The position numbers were made by a program, and so were the translations under genes. Shown piece after piece: positions 18,650-27,262 of a stretch of 41,000 nt of DNA. The notes under the pieces are model-generated. The model had not been told where the DNA came from. It searched no databases and saw only the letters and a list, made by a program, of their open reading frames with translations. Numbering within the stretch: the first letter of the stretch is position 1; every line of letters begins with the position of its first letter. The DNA is from JBMNCR01 sp049366695 (GTDB taxonomy: Bacteria; Bacillota; Clostridia; Eubacteriales; Alkalibacteraceae): positions 1-41,000 of the forward strand of contig JBMNCR010000114.1 in NCBI GenBank assembly GCA_049366695.1, read 5' to 3'.

Positions 18650-21600
18650 ATGAAGAAAATTATGTCGTTAACAATAATAATATATTGTATGCTAGGAATT
18701 TTAGTACTGCCATTAGTTCATGCTAGAGATAAAGTAGATAAAGAAGAAGTGGAAGATTATCTAAGAGTACTAGAAGTGGACCTTAGTGATTTTAAAACAA
18801 GCCTTGAAAATTCAAAAAAAAGTGTCGATGAAGAAATTGAAAATTTTCAAGATGGGATAAGGATAAATGAAGAAATATTAAATTCTCCTGATCTCCAAGA
18901 GAAAGCAAAGTATGCTGCTTTGGCTCATGTGGCAGAAACTCCTGAGGATTATATAGAAAGTTTACATAAGTCTATTGAGAGAAATAACGAACTTATCGGA
19001 ATACTTCAAATGTATAGAAATACAGGATTAAGTGTATCTACTGAACCTGGGAAATCTCTTTTTATAGAATACGAAACAGCATTATTAAGTTTAAAAAGTG
19101 TATATTATAATTTGTTTTGCATTGAAAGAATTACATTATTAATAGATACATGTAATGAAAAAATTACAACTGGAATATCCATGGAGGAATATGAAACAAT
19201 TATAAATGAAGCAGAAATTAGGAATAACTCTCTTTTCATTGATGGGGTGCAAAATACCTACGGGTGGTTACCTTTAGACCTTGAAAAGGATCTGTATGGT
19301 ATGTTAGTTGTAGAAAATGTATCGAGTAATATCAATGGAAATAACGTATCAGGAAATGAATCAGATAGCACAGATTTTTCAGATAATGTAAAAAAATCAT
19401 TGATAGGAGGCTTGCTTGCTGGACTTGGTGTGTTAGGAGCAAGCGGTCTTAGCGGAGCTCTAGGTGGTACAACTAATAATAAAGGGACAAACAATGATAA
19501 AGATACATCACAGGATGAAAATTCATTAGAAGATACAGAAAATGATATAGAAGAAGATGCAGAGGAAGATAATAAAGGTCAATTAGTATTAGAGTGCGAT
19601 ATAGAGGACGAATCATTAGAAGTTGGTGATAGTGAAAAATCCATTACTCTCTTTGCAAGGATTAAGGCTAATCCCGAAGATAATATCGAATTAAAAAATG
19701 CTGCAGAGTTAGCAATGACTAATATAGATATTAAGCCTCAAGGGAAGGCAGCTAAATATGTTTATATTGAAAAACAGATAGATAGTAATGAATGGATTCG
19801 TTTTAATATATCATTTACATATAAAATGGATTCAAAATTCTACAAGGGTGATGAGGGATTGACATTTCCAATGAAGATCCCAGTATTAGTTAATGCTGGG
19901 CAAGGGGTATCTCCAAATAGTAAGACTTTATATTTACAGATTAATAAACCAAAAGCAAGAATACTATTAGACCCTAAAACTATAGTAATGCCTGATAACT
20001 CAAATGAACATCCAAAAATCGAAGCGAGAATACGAACTATGGATAAGAATGGTTGGTCATTTAAAACAGAGGTCGTAGATTCTTTGGAAAATGCTATTAA
20101 AGAAGTTAATATTATAAATCAGAAAGAAAATAATTCTGAATGTAGTATAGCAGTAAATTCCAAAAAAATAGAAGAAGGAGCTGGATCTTCTATAACTAAT
20201 AGTATTAAAGTTATGGCGTTAAATACTATTACTGGGGAAGAAGTTGAAAGAATTTTGAATGTAACTGTAGCTAGAGAAGGTTTTCTAGTAGTCTCGCAAA
20301 GACCAGTCAAGTTGTACGCAGATGGGTATTCGGAGACAGAACTTGAATTAACAGCAATAAAAGCACAAAATGGACAAATTTCTACTGATTATGAATTACT
20401 TAGAAGTGTTGAGTTTGAAAGTGTAATTCACTCAGACAATAAAATTGCTCAAAATGCATTCGAAATGGCTGGATTGGAATTTTCAGAAGGAAAATTAAAT
20501 AAAGTAGTTGGACTTACAGAAGAAAATGTTAATTCATATATTTATAAAATGAAAAGCAAAAGGGAAGTTCCTGGGGCAGGAGAAAATTATTATGGAAGTC
20601 TTAATATTAAGGCTACAAATGGTATAAAAAATTATATGGTCAATGTACCTATATTATTAGATGTATCTACAATGGGACCAGGAAGTAAAATATGGCAAAA
20701 AGAGTTAGAAAATTGTTATAAAATCATTAAAAAGATACCAAAAACGCATCAACAACGGATGTTGGATTTAGTAAACAATAAAAAAGAGCTTTTGGGAGCG
20801 CGAGGATTATACAAATTAAGATGGCGAATATGGAAAACAGGGCAAGCCCTTTGGGAAGCAGAAGGATTATCTGGGTACGAAGATGTTGAAAGATGGGCTG
20901 GTTACATAGAAAATACATTGAATATTGCTCAATGGATGGGGAAAATGGCAACGGATGTGCTTATCTCACAATATACGGGAACATTTACTGCAATAGCTGT
21001 GGGAGAGCTATATGATGTGGTTGTATCATCAATCAATGCTTATGAAGATGGACTAAGTTTTGAAGAATGGTTTGACAAATATTTCAAGAATGACATAATG
21101 GAGATTATTGAAAATCTGGGAGCAGAGGCTCTTGATCCAGAAAGAGTAGTGAAAAAGATAGGCAAAAGTCCTAAAAAAGTTGCAATAGCGATTTTGGCGT
21201 TATTTGGATATTATTTTATATTCAATATGTCAGTGAAAAAAATGGATATAATTGATGCTGCAACAAGTGCTGCAAAACAAGTGGCTTTTGCAGGAGCAGT
21301 CAAATTCTTTTCTAAGAAGGTATCTAAATATCTGGGTAAAAGAAAAGGAAGTAAAACAGACGTTGAGATAGAAAATAGCAAAAAATCTCCTGATATTGAA
21401 TTGGGAGACGACGCCGCACACAAGTTAGGATTTGAAAAAGCGAGGAAAAAAATAAATGCATTGAAAGATGCAATAGAAAAAGGCGACGATAAAGCAATAA
21501 AAAAATATTCAATAGAAATAAAGAAGGATAAGTATGCAATTGCTGAAATCAATGGTAATTTAGATAGAAAAATGAAATATCCAGATGATCTTAAAAATAC

Positions 21601-22414
21601 AGTAAATAAAGTATTTAATAATGAAATAAAGGCTCCTACTGAAAAGATATTAAAAAACAAGGTAACTGAACATTTTGAAAAAAAAGGATTCAAAGATGTA
21701 GAAATTATTTTTGATGGTAGAAGTAATCCAGTAAAAAAAGTAAAGGTTGGTTCTGATTGGGATGTAGGATATAAAGTAAAATACAAGACAAAAAGTGGAA
21801 AGACAATAATAAGAAAAATTAGTGAGAAAGATTTGAAACCGATGTTAAATGATTCTTTATATGAAGCTGCAGGAAACAAGTTTGGTAAAGGTTTAAATCC
21901 TAATGAATTTGCTGAGGATTTGGATGTTGCTGCAATGGGACCTGATTCGGCTGGTGGGTATGGAAAAGACTTAGATAAAGCTTTGGAGCTAAAGGATAAT
22001 GTGCAAAAATATATTAAGGATAATAAAAGCATAAAATTAGAAGATCCTCAAGCCCTTGGAATGTCGACAGAACATAAGGTTTTAGAATGGCTTAATAAAG
22101 CTGATGATATGGCAAAGACATCTGGGAACAGATCAATGATTCAAGGTACTAAAATGGAAGGAATAAAACAAATAAGCAAGCAATATAAGAACATTTTAAA
22201 ACCTATGAAGCAAATTTCAAAAGGCAGAAACCTTACAAATAATGATCTACCTAGTATTCTTAAAGATGCGGTGGGATTAATTGATAAAGTTGCAGCAGGA
22301 GAAAAATCTCCTGAATATTTAGAAAAAGTACTTAAAAATAAAGGATATAGTTTACGGGATATAGCATCAATGTTAGGTGAGCAAGTAGAAGGCTATGGAA
22401 AAATACTTTCATAA
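18650..22414 (+). CDS. Giant secreted/membrane Ig-like protein with toxin-like C-terminal region
   Basis: A 1254-residue protein with a signal peptide (residues 1-25, basic then hydrophobic, ending VHA). Residues 26-220 are helical and acidic. A Gly/Ala-rich hydrophobic segment spans about 247-272 (GGLLAGLGVLGASGLSGALG), then an acidic linker, then roughly 380 residues of beta-rich, Ig-like repeats (300-690). A second hydrophobic segment lies at about 842-862. Beyond it a Lys-rich 390-residue region contains GSDWDVGYK near residue 1038, SLYEAAG, FAEDLDVAAMGPDSAGGYG and LEDPQALGMSTEHKVLEWL. That order of motifs is reminiscent of an uncharacterised C-terminal domain of polymorphic toxins (SDxD...LYxAA...DxxV...), which is recollection and not a search result. 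GGAGG precedes the ATG. No immunity protein is recognised downstream. Function unknown. Confidence 0.8.
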   Translation: MKKIMSLTIIIYCMLGILVLPLVHARDKVDKEEVEDYLRVLEVDLSDFKTSLENSKKSVDEEIENFQDGIRINEEILNSPDLQEKAKYAALAHVAETPEDYIESLHKSIERNNELIGILQMYRNTGLSVSTEPGKSLFIEYETALLSLKSVYYNLFCIERITLLIDTCNEKITTGISMEEYETIINEAEIRNNSLFIDGVQNTYGWLPLDLEKDLYGMLVVENVSSNINGNNVSGNESDSTDFSDNVKKSLIGGLLAGLGVLGASGLSGALGGTTNNKGTNNDKDTSQDENSLEDTENDIEEDAEEDNKGQLVLECDIEDESLEVGDSEKSITLFARIKANPEDNIELKNAAELAMTNIDIKPQGKAAKYVYIEKQIDSNEWIRFNISFTYKMDSKFYKGDEGLTFPMKIPVLVNAGQGVSPNSKTLYLQINKPKARILLDPKTIVMPDNSNEHPKIEARIRTMDKNGWSFKTEVVDSLENAIKEVNIINQKENNSECSIAVNSKKIEEGAGSSITNSIKVMALNTITGEEVERILNVTVAREGFLVVSQRPVKLYADGYSETELELTAIKAQNGQISTDYELLRSVEFESVIHSDNKIAQNAFEMAGLEFSEGKLNKVVGLTEENVNSYIYKMKSKREVPGAGENYYGSLNIKATNGIKNYMVNVPILLDVSTMGPGSKIWQKELENCYKIIKKIPKTHQQRMLDLVNNKKELLGARGLYKLRWRIWKTGQALWEAEGLSGYEDVERWAGYIENTLNIAQWMGKMATDVLISQYTGTFTAIAVGELYDVVVSSINAYEDGLSFEEWFDKYFKNDIMEIIENLGAEALDPERVVKKIGKSPKKVAIAILALFGYYFIFNMSVKKMDIIDAATSAAKQVAFAGAVKFFSKKVSKYLGKRKGSKTDVEIENSKKSPDIELGDDAAHKLGFEKARKKINALKDAIEKGDDKAIKKYSIEIKKDKYAIAEINGNLDRKMKYPDDLKNTVNKVFNNEIKAPTEKILKNKVTEHFEKKGFKDVEIIFDGRSNPVKKVKVGSDWDVGYKVKYKTKSGKTIIRKISEKDLKPMLNDSLYEAAGNKFGKGLNPNEFAEDLDVAAMGPDSAGGYGKDLDKALELKDNVQKYIKDNKSIKLEDPQALGMSTEHKVLEWLNKADDMAKTSGNRSMIQGTKMEGIKQISKQYKNILKPMKQISKGRNLTNNDLPSILKDAVGLIDKVAAGEKSPEYLEKVLKNKGYSLRDIASMLGEQVEGYGKILS

Positions 22415-22435
22415 AATTATTTGGAGTTGATTGAT

Positions 22436-22885
22436 ATGACGTTTGCAGAAGTAGAATTGGAATACGAAAGACTTAGAATTTCTTATATAAATGAGGTGAT
22501 CGATTATGAAGAATTTATGGATTACATTGAGGAAGTATTGCAAGTAACGGATGAAGATGGTGTGTTATGGAGAAAAGATATAAATGGGAACTGGTTGTAT
22601 TTTAGTACTGAAAGTAATGAATGGCTTATTAGTGAAAGGATGAATGAAATTAATGAAGAAGATTACATTGTATCATTTGAAGCCCCAAAAGCTCCTGACA
22701 TTTCAAAAGATAATATAGAAGAAAAAAAGCCCAATCCTTTGAAAAAAAAGCCAGGGATGATGGATAGTCAAAAAAATGAAGAAGAAATGGAGCATACGAA
22801 AAGTCATATTCGATATTGTACTGGATGTGGAGAGCAAATTAAAGAAAATGAAAAGTTTTGTACTAATTGTGGTAAAAAAAAATAA
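22436..22885 (+). CDS. Zinc-ribbon protein with N-terminal helical/WxxG-type module
   Basis: A 149-residue soluble protein. The N-terminal 75 residues (EVELEYERLRISY, then TDEDGVLWRKDINGNWLYF) resemble a module seen with zinc ribbons in uncharacterised bacterial proteins, where a W-x(n)-G-x-W-x-Y/F segment follows two helices. A Lys/Glu-rich linker leads to a C-terminal zinc ribbon, YCTGCGEQIKENEKFCTNCG (C-x2-C...C-x2-C). TTGGAG at 22421-22426 is the ribosome site for the ATG at 22436; the in-frame TTG at 22421 is part of that site. It starts 21 bases after the giant protein. It could bind a membrane or secretion partner; function is not known. Confidence 0.75.
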   Translation: MTFAEVELEYERLRISYINEVIDYEEFMDYIEEVLQVTDEDGVLWRKDINGNWLYFSTESNEWLISERMNEINEEDYIVSFEAPKAPDISKDNIEEKKPNPLKKKPGMMDSQKNEEEMEHTKSHIRYCTGCGEQIKENEKFCTNCGKKK

Positions 22886-22988
22886 AAGCTATATATGAAT
22901 AGTCTTGAGAAATAGATATTAGTCAAAATATCAGAAAAAAATTCAATTTGTATGTTACTTAAGTATAATTGCGAAAGGAGAATATACT

Positions 22989-23231
22989 ATGAAAAATATC
23001 TGTGAAAAATGTGGAAATAAATTATCAAAAGATGACTTGTTTTGTGGAGAGTGCGGAAGTAAGGCTACATCTGTTAATCAGTCACATAACGAGTTTACTG
23101 AATTTTCTAAAGACATGACAGATAATAGTTATAATAAACGAAATCAAAGAGCAGGTTTTGGACTAGGTATAGTAGCGGTATTGATGATAATTGCAATATT
23201 AGGTTTTTACATAATAAAAATATTAAAATAA
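22989..23231 (+). CDS. Short zinc-ribbon membrane protein
   Basis: An 80-residue protein: an N-terminal zinc ribbon with C-x2-C pairs (CEKCGNKLSKDDLFCGECG), a polar linker, and a C-terminal membrane helix (residues 54-77, GLGIVAVLMIIAILGFYIIK) with almost no tail. The topology suggests a cytoplasmic zinc ribbon tethered to the membrane. GAAAGGAG lies 8 bases before the ATG. It is 103 bases after the previous zinc-ribbon gene and 17 before lemA, and probably belongs to the same unit. The two ribbons may be paralogous modules. No function can be stated. Confidence 0.75.
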   Translation: MKNICEKCGNKLSKDDLFCGECGSKATSVNQSHNEFTEFSKDMTDNSYNKRNQRAGFGLGIVAVLMIIAILGFYIIKILK

Positions 23232-23248
23232 AAAAAGGGGTGTTTAAT

Positions 23249-23794
23249 ATGTGGATTATATTTGTATTAATTGCAGTACTTATTTTAGTAATATTTATCG
23301 CAACATATAATAGTTTTATTGTATTAAGGAATAAAAGTGATGAGGCTTTTTCAACTATGGATATATATTTGAAAAAGAGATATGATCTTATACCAAATCT
23401 TGTAGAAGCTGTAAAGGGATATGCTAAACATGAAAAAGAAACGCTGGAAAAAGTAGTACAGGCAAGGAATATGGCTGCATCTTCAGAAGGTATATCTGAA
23501 AGGCAAAAGAATGAAGATATGCTTTCGAATACTTTAAAATCTTTAATTGCCATTACAGAGAATTATCCAGAGTTAAAAGCTGATGGTGGATTTATGAATT
23601 TACAAAACCAACTTCAGCAGATCGAGACTGATATTTCACAAGCAAGAAAATATTATAACGCAGTTGTTAAAACATATAATACTAAGACGGAATTATTTCC
23701 ATCAAACTTATTCGCTTTAATCCTTGGATTTAAGAAATATCCTTACTTTATGATCAATCAGGGCGAAAGAGAGAATGTTGAAATAAAGTTCTAA
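23249..23794 (+). CDS. lemA: LemA family membrane protein
   Basis: LemA proteins have one N-terminal membrane helix and an antiparallel helical bundle; their function is not settled. This 181-residue copy has the helix at residues 2-22, then ATYNSFIVLRNKSDEAFSTMD, the family hallmark KKRYDLIPNLVEAVKGYAKHE, and ARKYYNAVVKTYNT (the YN-x-N/V-x-x-YN region). AAGGGGTG at 23235-23242 serves the ATG at 23249; an in-frame GTG at 23240 lies inside that site. LemA commonly pairs with DUF2207 or TPM-domain proteins, as here with the next gene. High confidence in family. Confidence 0.93.
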   Translation: MWIIFVLIAVLILVIFIATYNSFIVLRNKSDEAFSTMDIYLKKRYDLIPNLVEAVKGYAKHEKETLEKVVQARNMAASSEGISERQKNEDMLSNTLKSLIAITENYPELKADGGFMNLQNQLQQIETDISQARKYYNAVVKTYNTKTELFPSNLFALILGFKKYPYFMINQGERENVEIKF

Positions 23795-23905
23795 GTATTT
23801 AAATAATAAAGAATTGAAGAACACAAATTATATAGATTAATAAAAAAAATATAATAGATACAAATAGATATAAGATAATAATGATGGTATTTTATGGGGG
23901 ATTCT

Positions 23906-25795
23906 ATGAAAAAAAAAGTAATTTTAGTTGTAATGCTGATGTTTTTAGTGTTTACAGGTACAAATGTAGCAGCAATTAATGAAAATTTTGAGATAGAAAA
24001 TTATGATATAAGTATAAATGTAAGAGAAGATAATAGTTACGAAGTAACAGAAACAATTCAGGTAAAATTCAATATAGAGAGACATGGTATTATAAGAAAT
24101 ATACCACTGAAGACAAATACCGGACAAAATGCAAAAATAAATAATGCATCTGTGGAAAATCAAGAGTACGAGACATATAAAGAATCAGGAGATTTTAAAA
24201 TAAAAATAGGTGATCCTGATAGCTATGCAAATACTAATGAAATCTATAAAATATCCTACATATACCATATGGGAAATGATGCAATAGAAGGATTTGATGA
24301 GTTTTATTTTAATTTGATTGGACTTCAATGGGACGTAAATATCAAAAACATTACTTTTGATATAACTATGCCAAAGGAATTTGATACTTCTAAAGTTAAT
24401 TTTACGTATGGAAAATCAGGAAGCACTGAAAATTCTGATGTTAATTATAAAGTAGAAGGAAATAGAATCATTGGCAATTTAAATAGTAATCTTGGACCAC
24501 AGGAAGCCTTAACCGTCGCGTTGCCTTTGCCAGAAGGATATTTTATTAAAAAAAATCCTGTGATAGGGCCTTTTTTATTAAATCATTATGAAATCTTTTA
24601 TATAATGACTGCTCTTATTGGAATATTACTTTGGATATTTTTTGGAAAAAACAGAAGGATATTTCCAACAGTAGAGTTTAATCCTCCCACAGGCCTTACA
24701 CCTGCTGATGTAGGATATATTTATGATGGGGCAGTTAATCCCAAAGATATTACATCATTGATTATATATTGGGCTGATAAAGGATACCTTGAAATAGAAG
24801 AAAAAGGCAAAGCAAAGGGATTCTTAGGTAAACGAAAAAAACCTGATATTTTACTTCGGAAACTTAAAGACTTAGATTCAAGTGCAAAAGAATATGAAGT
24901 GAGAATGTTTGAAGATTTATTTAAAAACAAAACAGTAGAAATCAAACATCTTAAATATAAATTTTATGCTACAATAACTGCAGTAAAAAATAGTCTTTTG
25001 AGATTATGGCAAAATGATAAAGAGAATAGAATATACTCTGCAGGAGGAAAGCCATTGGCTGTACTCATCCATTTATTTTCTTTTATCACCGCCGTAGGAG
25101 TAGGATATGGAGTATGCTATAGTCATGAGCAAACATTCTTTGGAGATATCATCATATTTGCTTTAATCATCGGTATCATCATGGTATTTCCAATTATTAA
25201 AATATCAGGATTAATCGTTAATTGGAAACAATTTTCAATAAAAATCAGGGTAAAACGGCTACTAAAATACAGTTTTTTATTGGGATTGACAGCAGGCTTT
25301 GGAATGTGGAATATGAACTGGGATATTAGAACAATGATTATAGCTGGCTATATAACCTGCTTTATTATATCTATATTTGCAGAAAACAGTATTAGAAGAA
25401 CAAAAACAGGTGATGTATATATGGAAAAAATCATGGGGTTTAGAGATTTTATACTCCATGCAGAAATTGATAGAATCAATATGATGTTAGAAGAGAATCC
25501 AGAATATTATTTTAATGTACTTCCATATGCGTTAGTATTAAATATCACAGATAAATGGGCTAAAAAATTTGAGAATATTACACTAGAACCTCCAGAGTGG
25601 TATAAACATAATGATATAGGTAGAAGTTTTAATACTGTTGAATTCACAGAGATCATGGTTGCTAATACTGCTGTTATGGCTAACACATTATCATCTGGTG
25701 CTCCAACATCATCAGGCGGAAGTGATGGAGGCGGAAGCTGGAGCGGTGGTGAATCAGGCGGTGGTTCTGGCGGAGGCGGAGGCGACGATTGGTAG
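23906..25795 (+). CDS. DUF2207 domain membrane protein (YciQ-like)
   Basis: A 629-residue predicted membrane protein. A signal peptide (residues 1-24) is followed by a large extracytoplasmic beta domain with the DUF2207 pattern (YDISINVREDNSYEVTETI and RHGIIRNIPL). A membrane helix near residue 230 leads to FNPPTGLTPADVGYIYDG and a winged-helix-like segment. Further helices lie near residues 388-410, 415-435 and 450-490, and then a soluble C-terminal portion. The last 25 residues are Gly/Ser-rich and end in GGDDW, typical of this family. TGGGGG 5 bases before the ATG at 23906 decides the start over the in-frame ATG at 23894. Family members usually sit beside LemA, as here. Function is undetermined. 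Confidence 0.9.
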   Translation: MKKKVILVVMLMFLVFTGTNVAAINENFEIENYDISINVREDNSYEVTETIQVKFNIERHGIIRNIPLKTNTGQNAKINNASVENQEYETYKESGDFKIKIGDPDSYANTNEIYKISYIYHMGNDAIEGFDEFYFNLIGLQWDVNIKNITFDITMPKEFDTSKVNFTYGKSGSTENSDVNYKVEGNRIIGNLNSNLGPQEALTVALPLPEGYFIKKNPVIGPFLLNHYEIFYIMTALIGILLWIFFGKNRRIFPTVEFNPPTGLTPADVGYIYDGAVNPKDITSLIIYWADKGYLEIEEKGKAKGFLGKRKKPDILLRKLKDLDSSAKEYEVRMFEDLFKNKTVEIKHLKYKFYATITAVKNSLLRLWQNDKENRIYSAGGKPLAVLIHLFSFITAVGVGYGVCYSHEQTFFGDIIIFALIIGIIMVFPIIKISGLIVNWKQFSIKIRVKRLLKYSFLLGLTAGFGMWNMNWDIRTMIIAGYITCFIISIFAENSIRRTKTGDVYMEKIMGFRDFILHAEIDRINMMLEENPEYYFNVLPYALVLNITDKWAKKFENITLEPPEWYKHNDIGRSFNTVEFTEIMVANTAVMANTLSSGAPTSSGGSDGGGSWSGGESGGGSGGGGGDDW

Positions 25796-25850
25796 ATAAG
25801 TTTTCGTTAGGTATTATATAGGTATCTATAAATAAAGGAGTAACAATTTT

Positions 25851-26285
25851 ATGAAAAAGAAATATAAAATTTTTTTATTAGTACTATTATGTTTATTTAT
25901 TTTTACAGGTTGCGGTTATATTGAAATAGCAGGATGCGATCATACACAATTAAGTGGTGAGATAGTAATTACGGATAAAGAAATAAAAGTTGGAGATAAA
26001 ATACCGCTTACATTAGAAGTGCCTGAAGAACTATCGGGAATCTACCGTACAATGTGGGATGTAACTCCTGATGATGTAGGAAAAATAATTGAGGGGGATC
26101 AATTATTAGAAGAATTTTCAGATGATGAATTGGAATTGTATTTTGGAGAAAGTGAAAATCTTAATCCTGACAGGATAGGCCTCTTTATAGCAAATAAAAA
26201 AGGTGAGTGCATCATATATACCGCGGGATTTTATAAACAAACAAACCCTCAGGGCATTACTTATCTGGAAATAGAAGTAAAATAA
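25851..26285 (+). CDS. Small predicted lipoprotein
   Basis: A 144-residue product with a lipoprotein signal: basic start, hydrophobic stretch and lipobox FTGC with the lipidated Cys at residue 21. The mature part is short and beta-rich, with TDKEIKVGDKIPLTLEVPEE resembling one Ig-like strand set. I recognise no family. AAAGGAG lies about 10 bases before the ATG. It is 55 bases after the DUF2207 gene, and it is plausibly the last gene of that unit; a clear terminator is not visible before the ferritin-like gene. Confidence 0.7.
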   Translation: MKKKYKIFLLVLLCLFIFTGCGYIEIAGCDHTQLSGEIVITDKEIKVGDKIPLTLEVPEELSGIYRTMWDVTPDDVGKIIEGDQLLEEFSDDELELYFGESENLNPDRIGLFIANKKGECIIYTAGFYKQTNPQGITYLEIEVK

Positions 26286-26418
26286 TCAAATTGATAAAAG
26301 GGATGAATATATCAGGAATTTAGTAATGATATTGAATTATTATGAACACATTTATTGAGTTCGTATAAGATATTATAGAAGAAGCACAATAACGATTAAT
26401 ATCTTGGAGGAACAATTT

Positions 26419-26937
26419 ATGCAATATTATTATGATAGTATAGATAACTCGTATATGGTACCGATGATGCTACAAAAAACCTATAAGAAGATAAATGATC
26501 CATGTACATATTCACAAAATATTCCTTTGGAAATTAAATTGATTAGAGAGGCAGTATCAGATGAGAAGTATGATCAGATGTTTTATGACTATCTAATAAG
26601 TATAACTCCTACTCAGGAGAATAAGGATATAATACTAGGTATAAGAAATGATGAAATGAAACATTTTGGTCTTTTGCGTCAGATTTATTTTGATTTAGTA
26701 GGTGAAATGATATCAACAGTACAAAATAGTGAATTTGCAATGCCAGCTTCTTACAGTCAAGGTTTACAAAATGCAATGACAAGAGAATTAGGAGCAATAG
26801 AAAAAAATAGAAAAATTCTGTTTGCTTTAAAATGTAAAAAACATATAAATATGATAATGGAGATTATTTCGGATGAATTAAAGCATGTTAATCTCTATAC
26901 TGTATTAAACTCAAAATATGCTTGTCACAATGATTAA
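26419..26937 (+). CDS. Ferritin-like domain protein
   Basis: A 172-residue four-helix-bundle protein, probably a di-iron ferritin/rubrerythrin-like fold. Two E-x-x-H motifs in the right order support this: NDEMKHFGLL near residue 76 and SDELKHVNLY near residue 155, with further Glu residues in EIKLIREAVSDE near residue 39 and RELGAIEKN near residue 120. It is close to the ferritin-like proteins of anaerobes thought to handle oxygen, peroxide or iron; activity here is inferred only. TTGGAGGA overlaps an in-frame TTG at 26404, and the ATG at 26419 is the proper start. It is followed by a strong terminator. Confidence 0.82.
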   Translation: MQYYYDSIDNSYMVPMMLQKTYKKINDPCTYSQNIPLEIKLIREAVSDEKYDQMFYDYLISITPTQENKDIILGIRNDEMKHFGLLRQIYFDLVGEMISTVQNSEFAMPASYSQGLQNAMTRELGAIEKNRKILFALKCKKHINMIMEIISDELKHVNLYTVLNSKYACHND

Positions 26938-26940
26938 TTA

Positions 26941-26990
26941 TACTCCCAGTGATATTTTTCATATATAACTGGGGGTAGTTTTTTATTTTT
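26941..26990 (+). terminator. Strong intrinsic terminator after the ferritin-like gene
   Basis: TACTCCCAGT (26941-26950) pairs with ACTGGGGGTA (26968-26977), ten pairs with one G-U, followed by GTTTTTTATTTTTA. It ends the transcript of the ferritin-like gene and perhaps the whole preceding cluster. Confidence 0.85.
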
Positions 26991-27262
26991 ATAAGTAAAA
27001 TAATATTTGAGTTATTTTTATGTTGATTTTTTTGTATAGTATTTAATTTATTATGCATATCAGGGATGTTAATTATATTTAGAATCTTTTTAACAGAAAA
27101 TTTGAAACAATATAATATAATTAAAACCGTATTTTCAAGAGTAAATTCGTTAAAAAATAGCTTGATTATTTGAAGTTATTGACAATGTAGGCAAGTCTGA
27201 GACATTATTCAGTTTATTTGAAATCTTCATAAATTATATGGATGAATGATAGGAGAAATATA
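26991..27262. other. Intergenic region with candidate promoter
   Basis: About 270 AT-rich bases. I see no small gene. TTGACA at 27179-27184, an 18-base spacer and CATTAT at 27203-27208 form a candidate promoter for the metallophosphoesterase gene. Nothing else is recognisable. Confidence 0.4.

Noticed and set aside
21211..22032. 273-codon antisense open frame inside the giant protein gene
   Set aside because: It lies wholly within the reading frame of the giant protein, has no ribosome site, and its Ser/Leu/Phe-rich composition is what the complement of Lys/Glu-rich coding sequence gives.
23107..23553. 148-codon antisense frame over the zinc-ribbon and lemA genes
   Set aside because: It overlaps two well-supported genes and shows no ribosome site.
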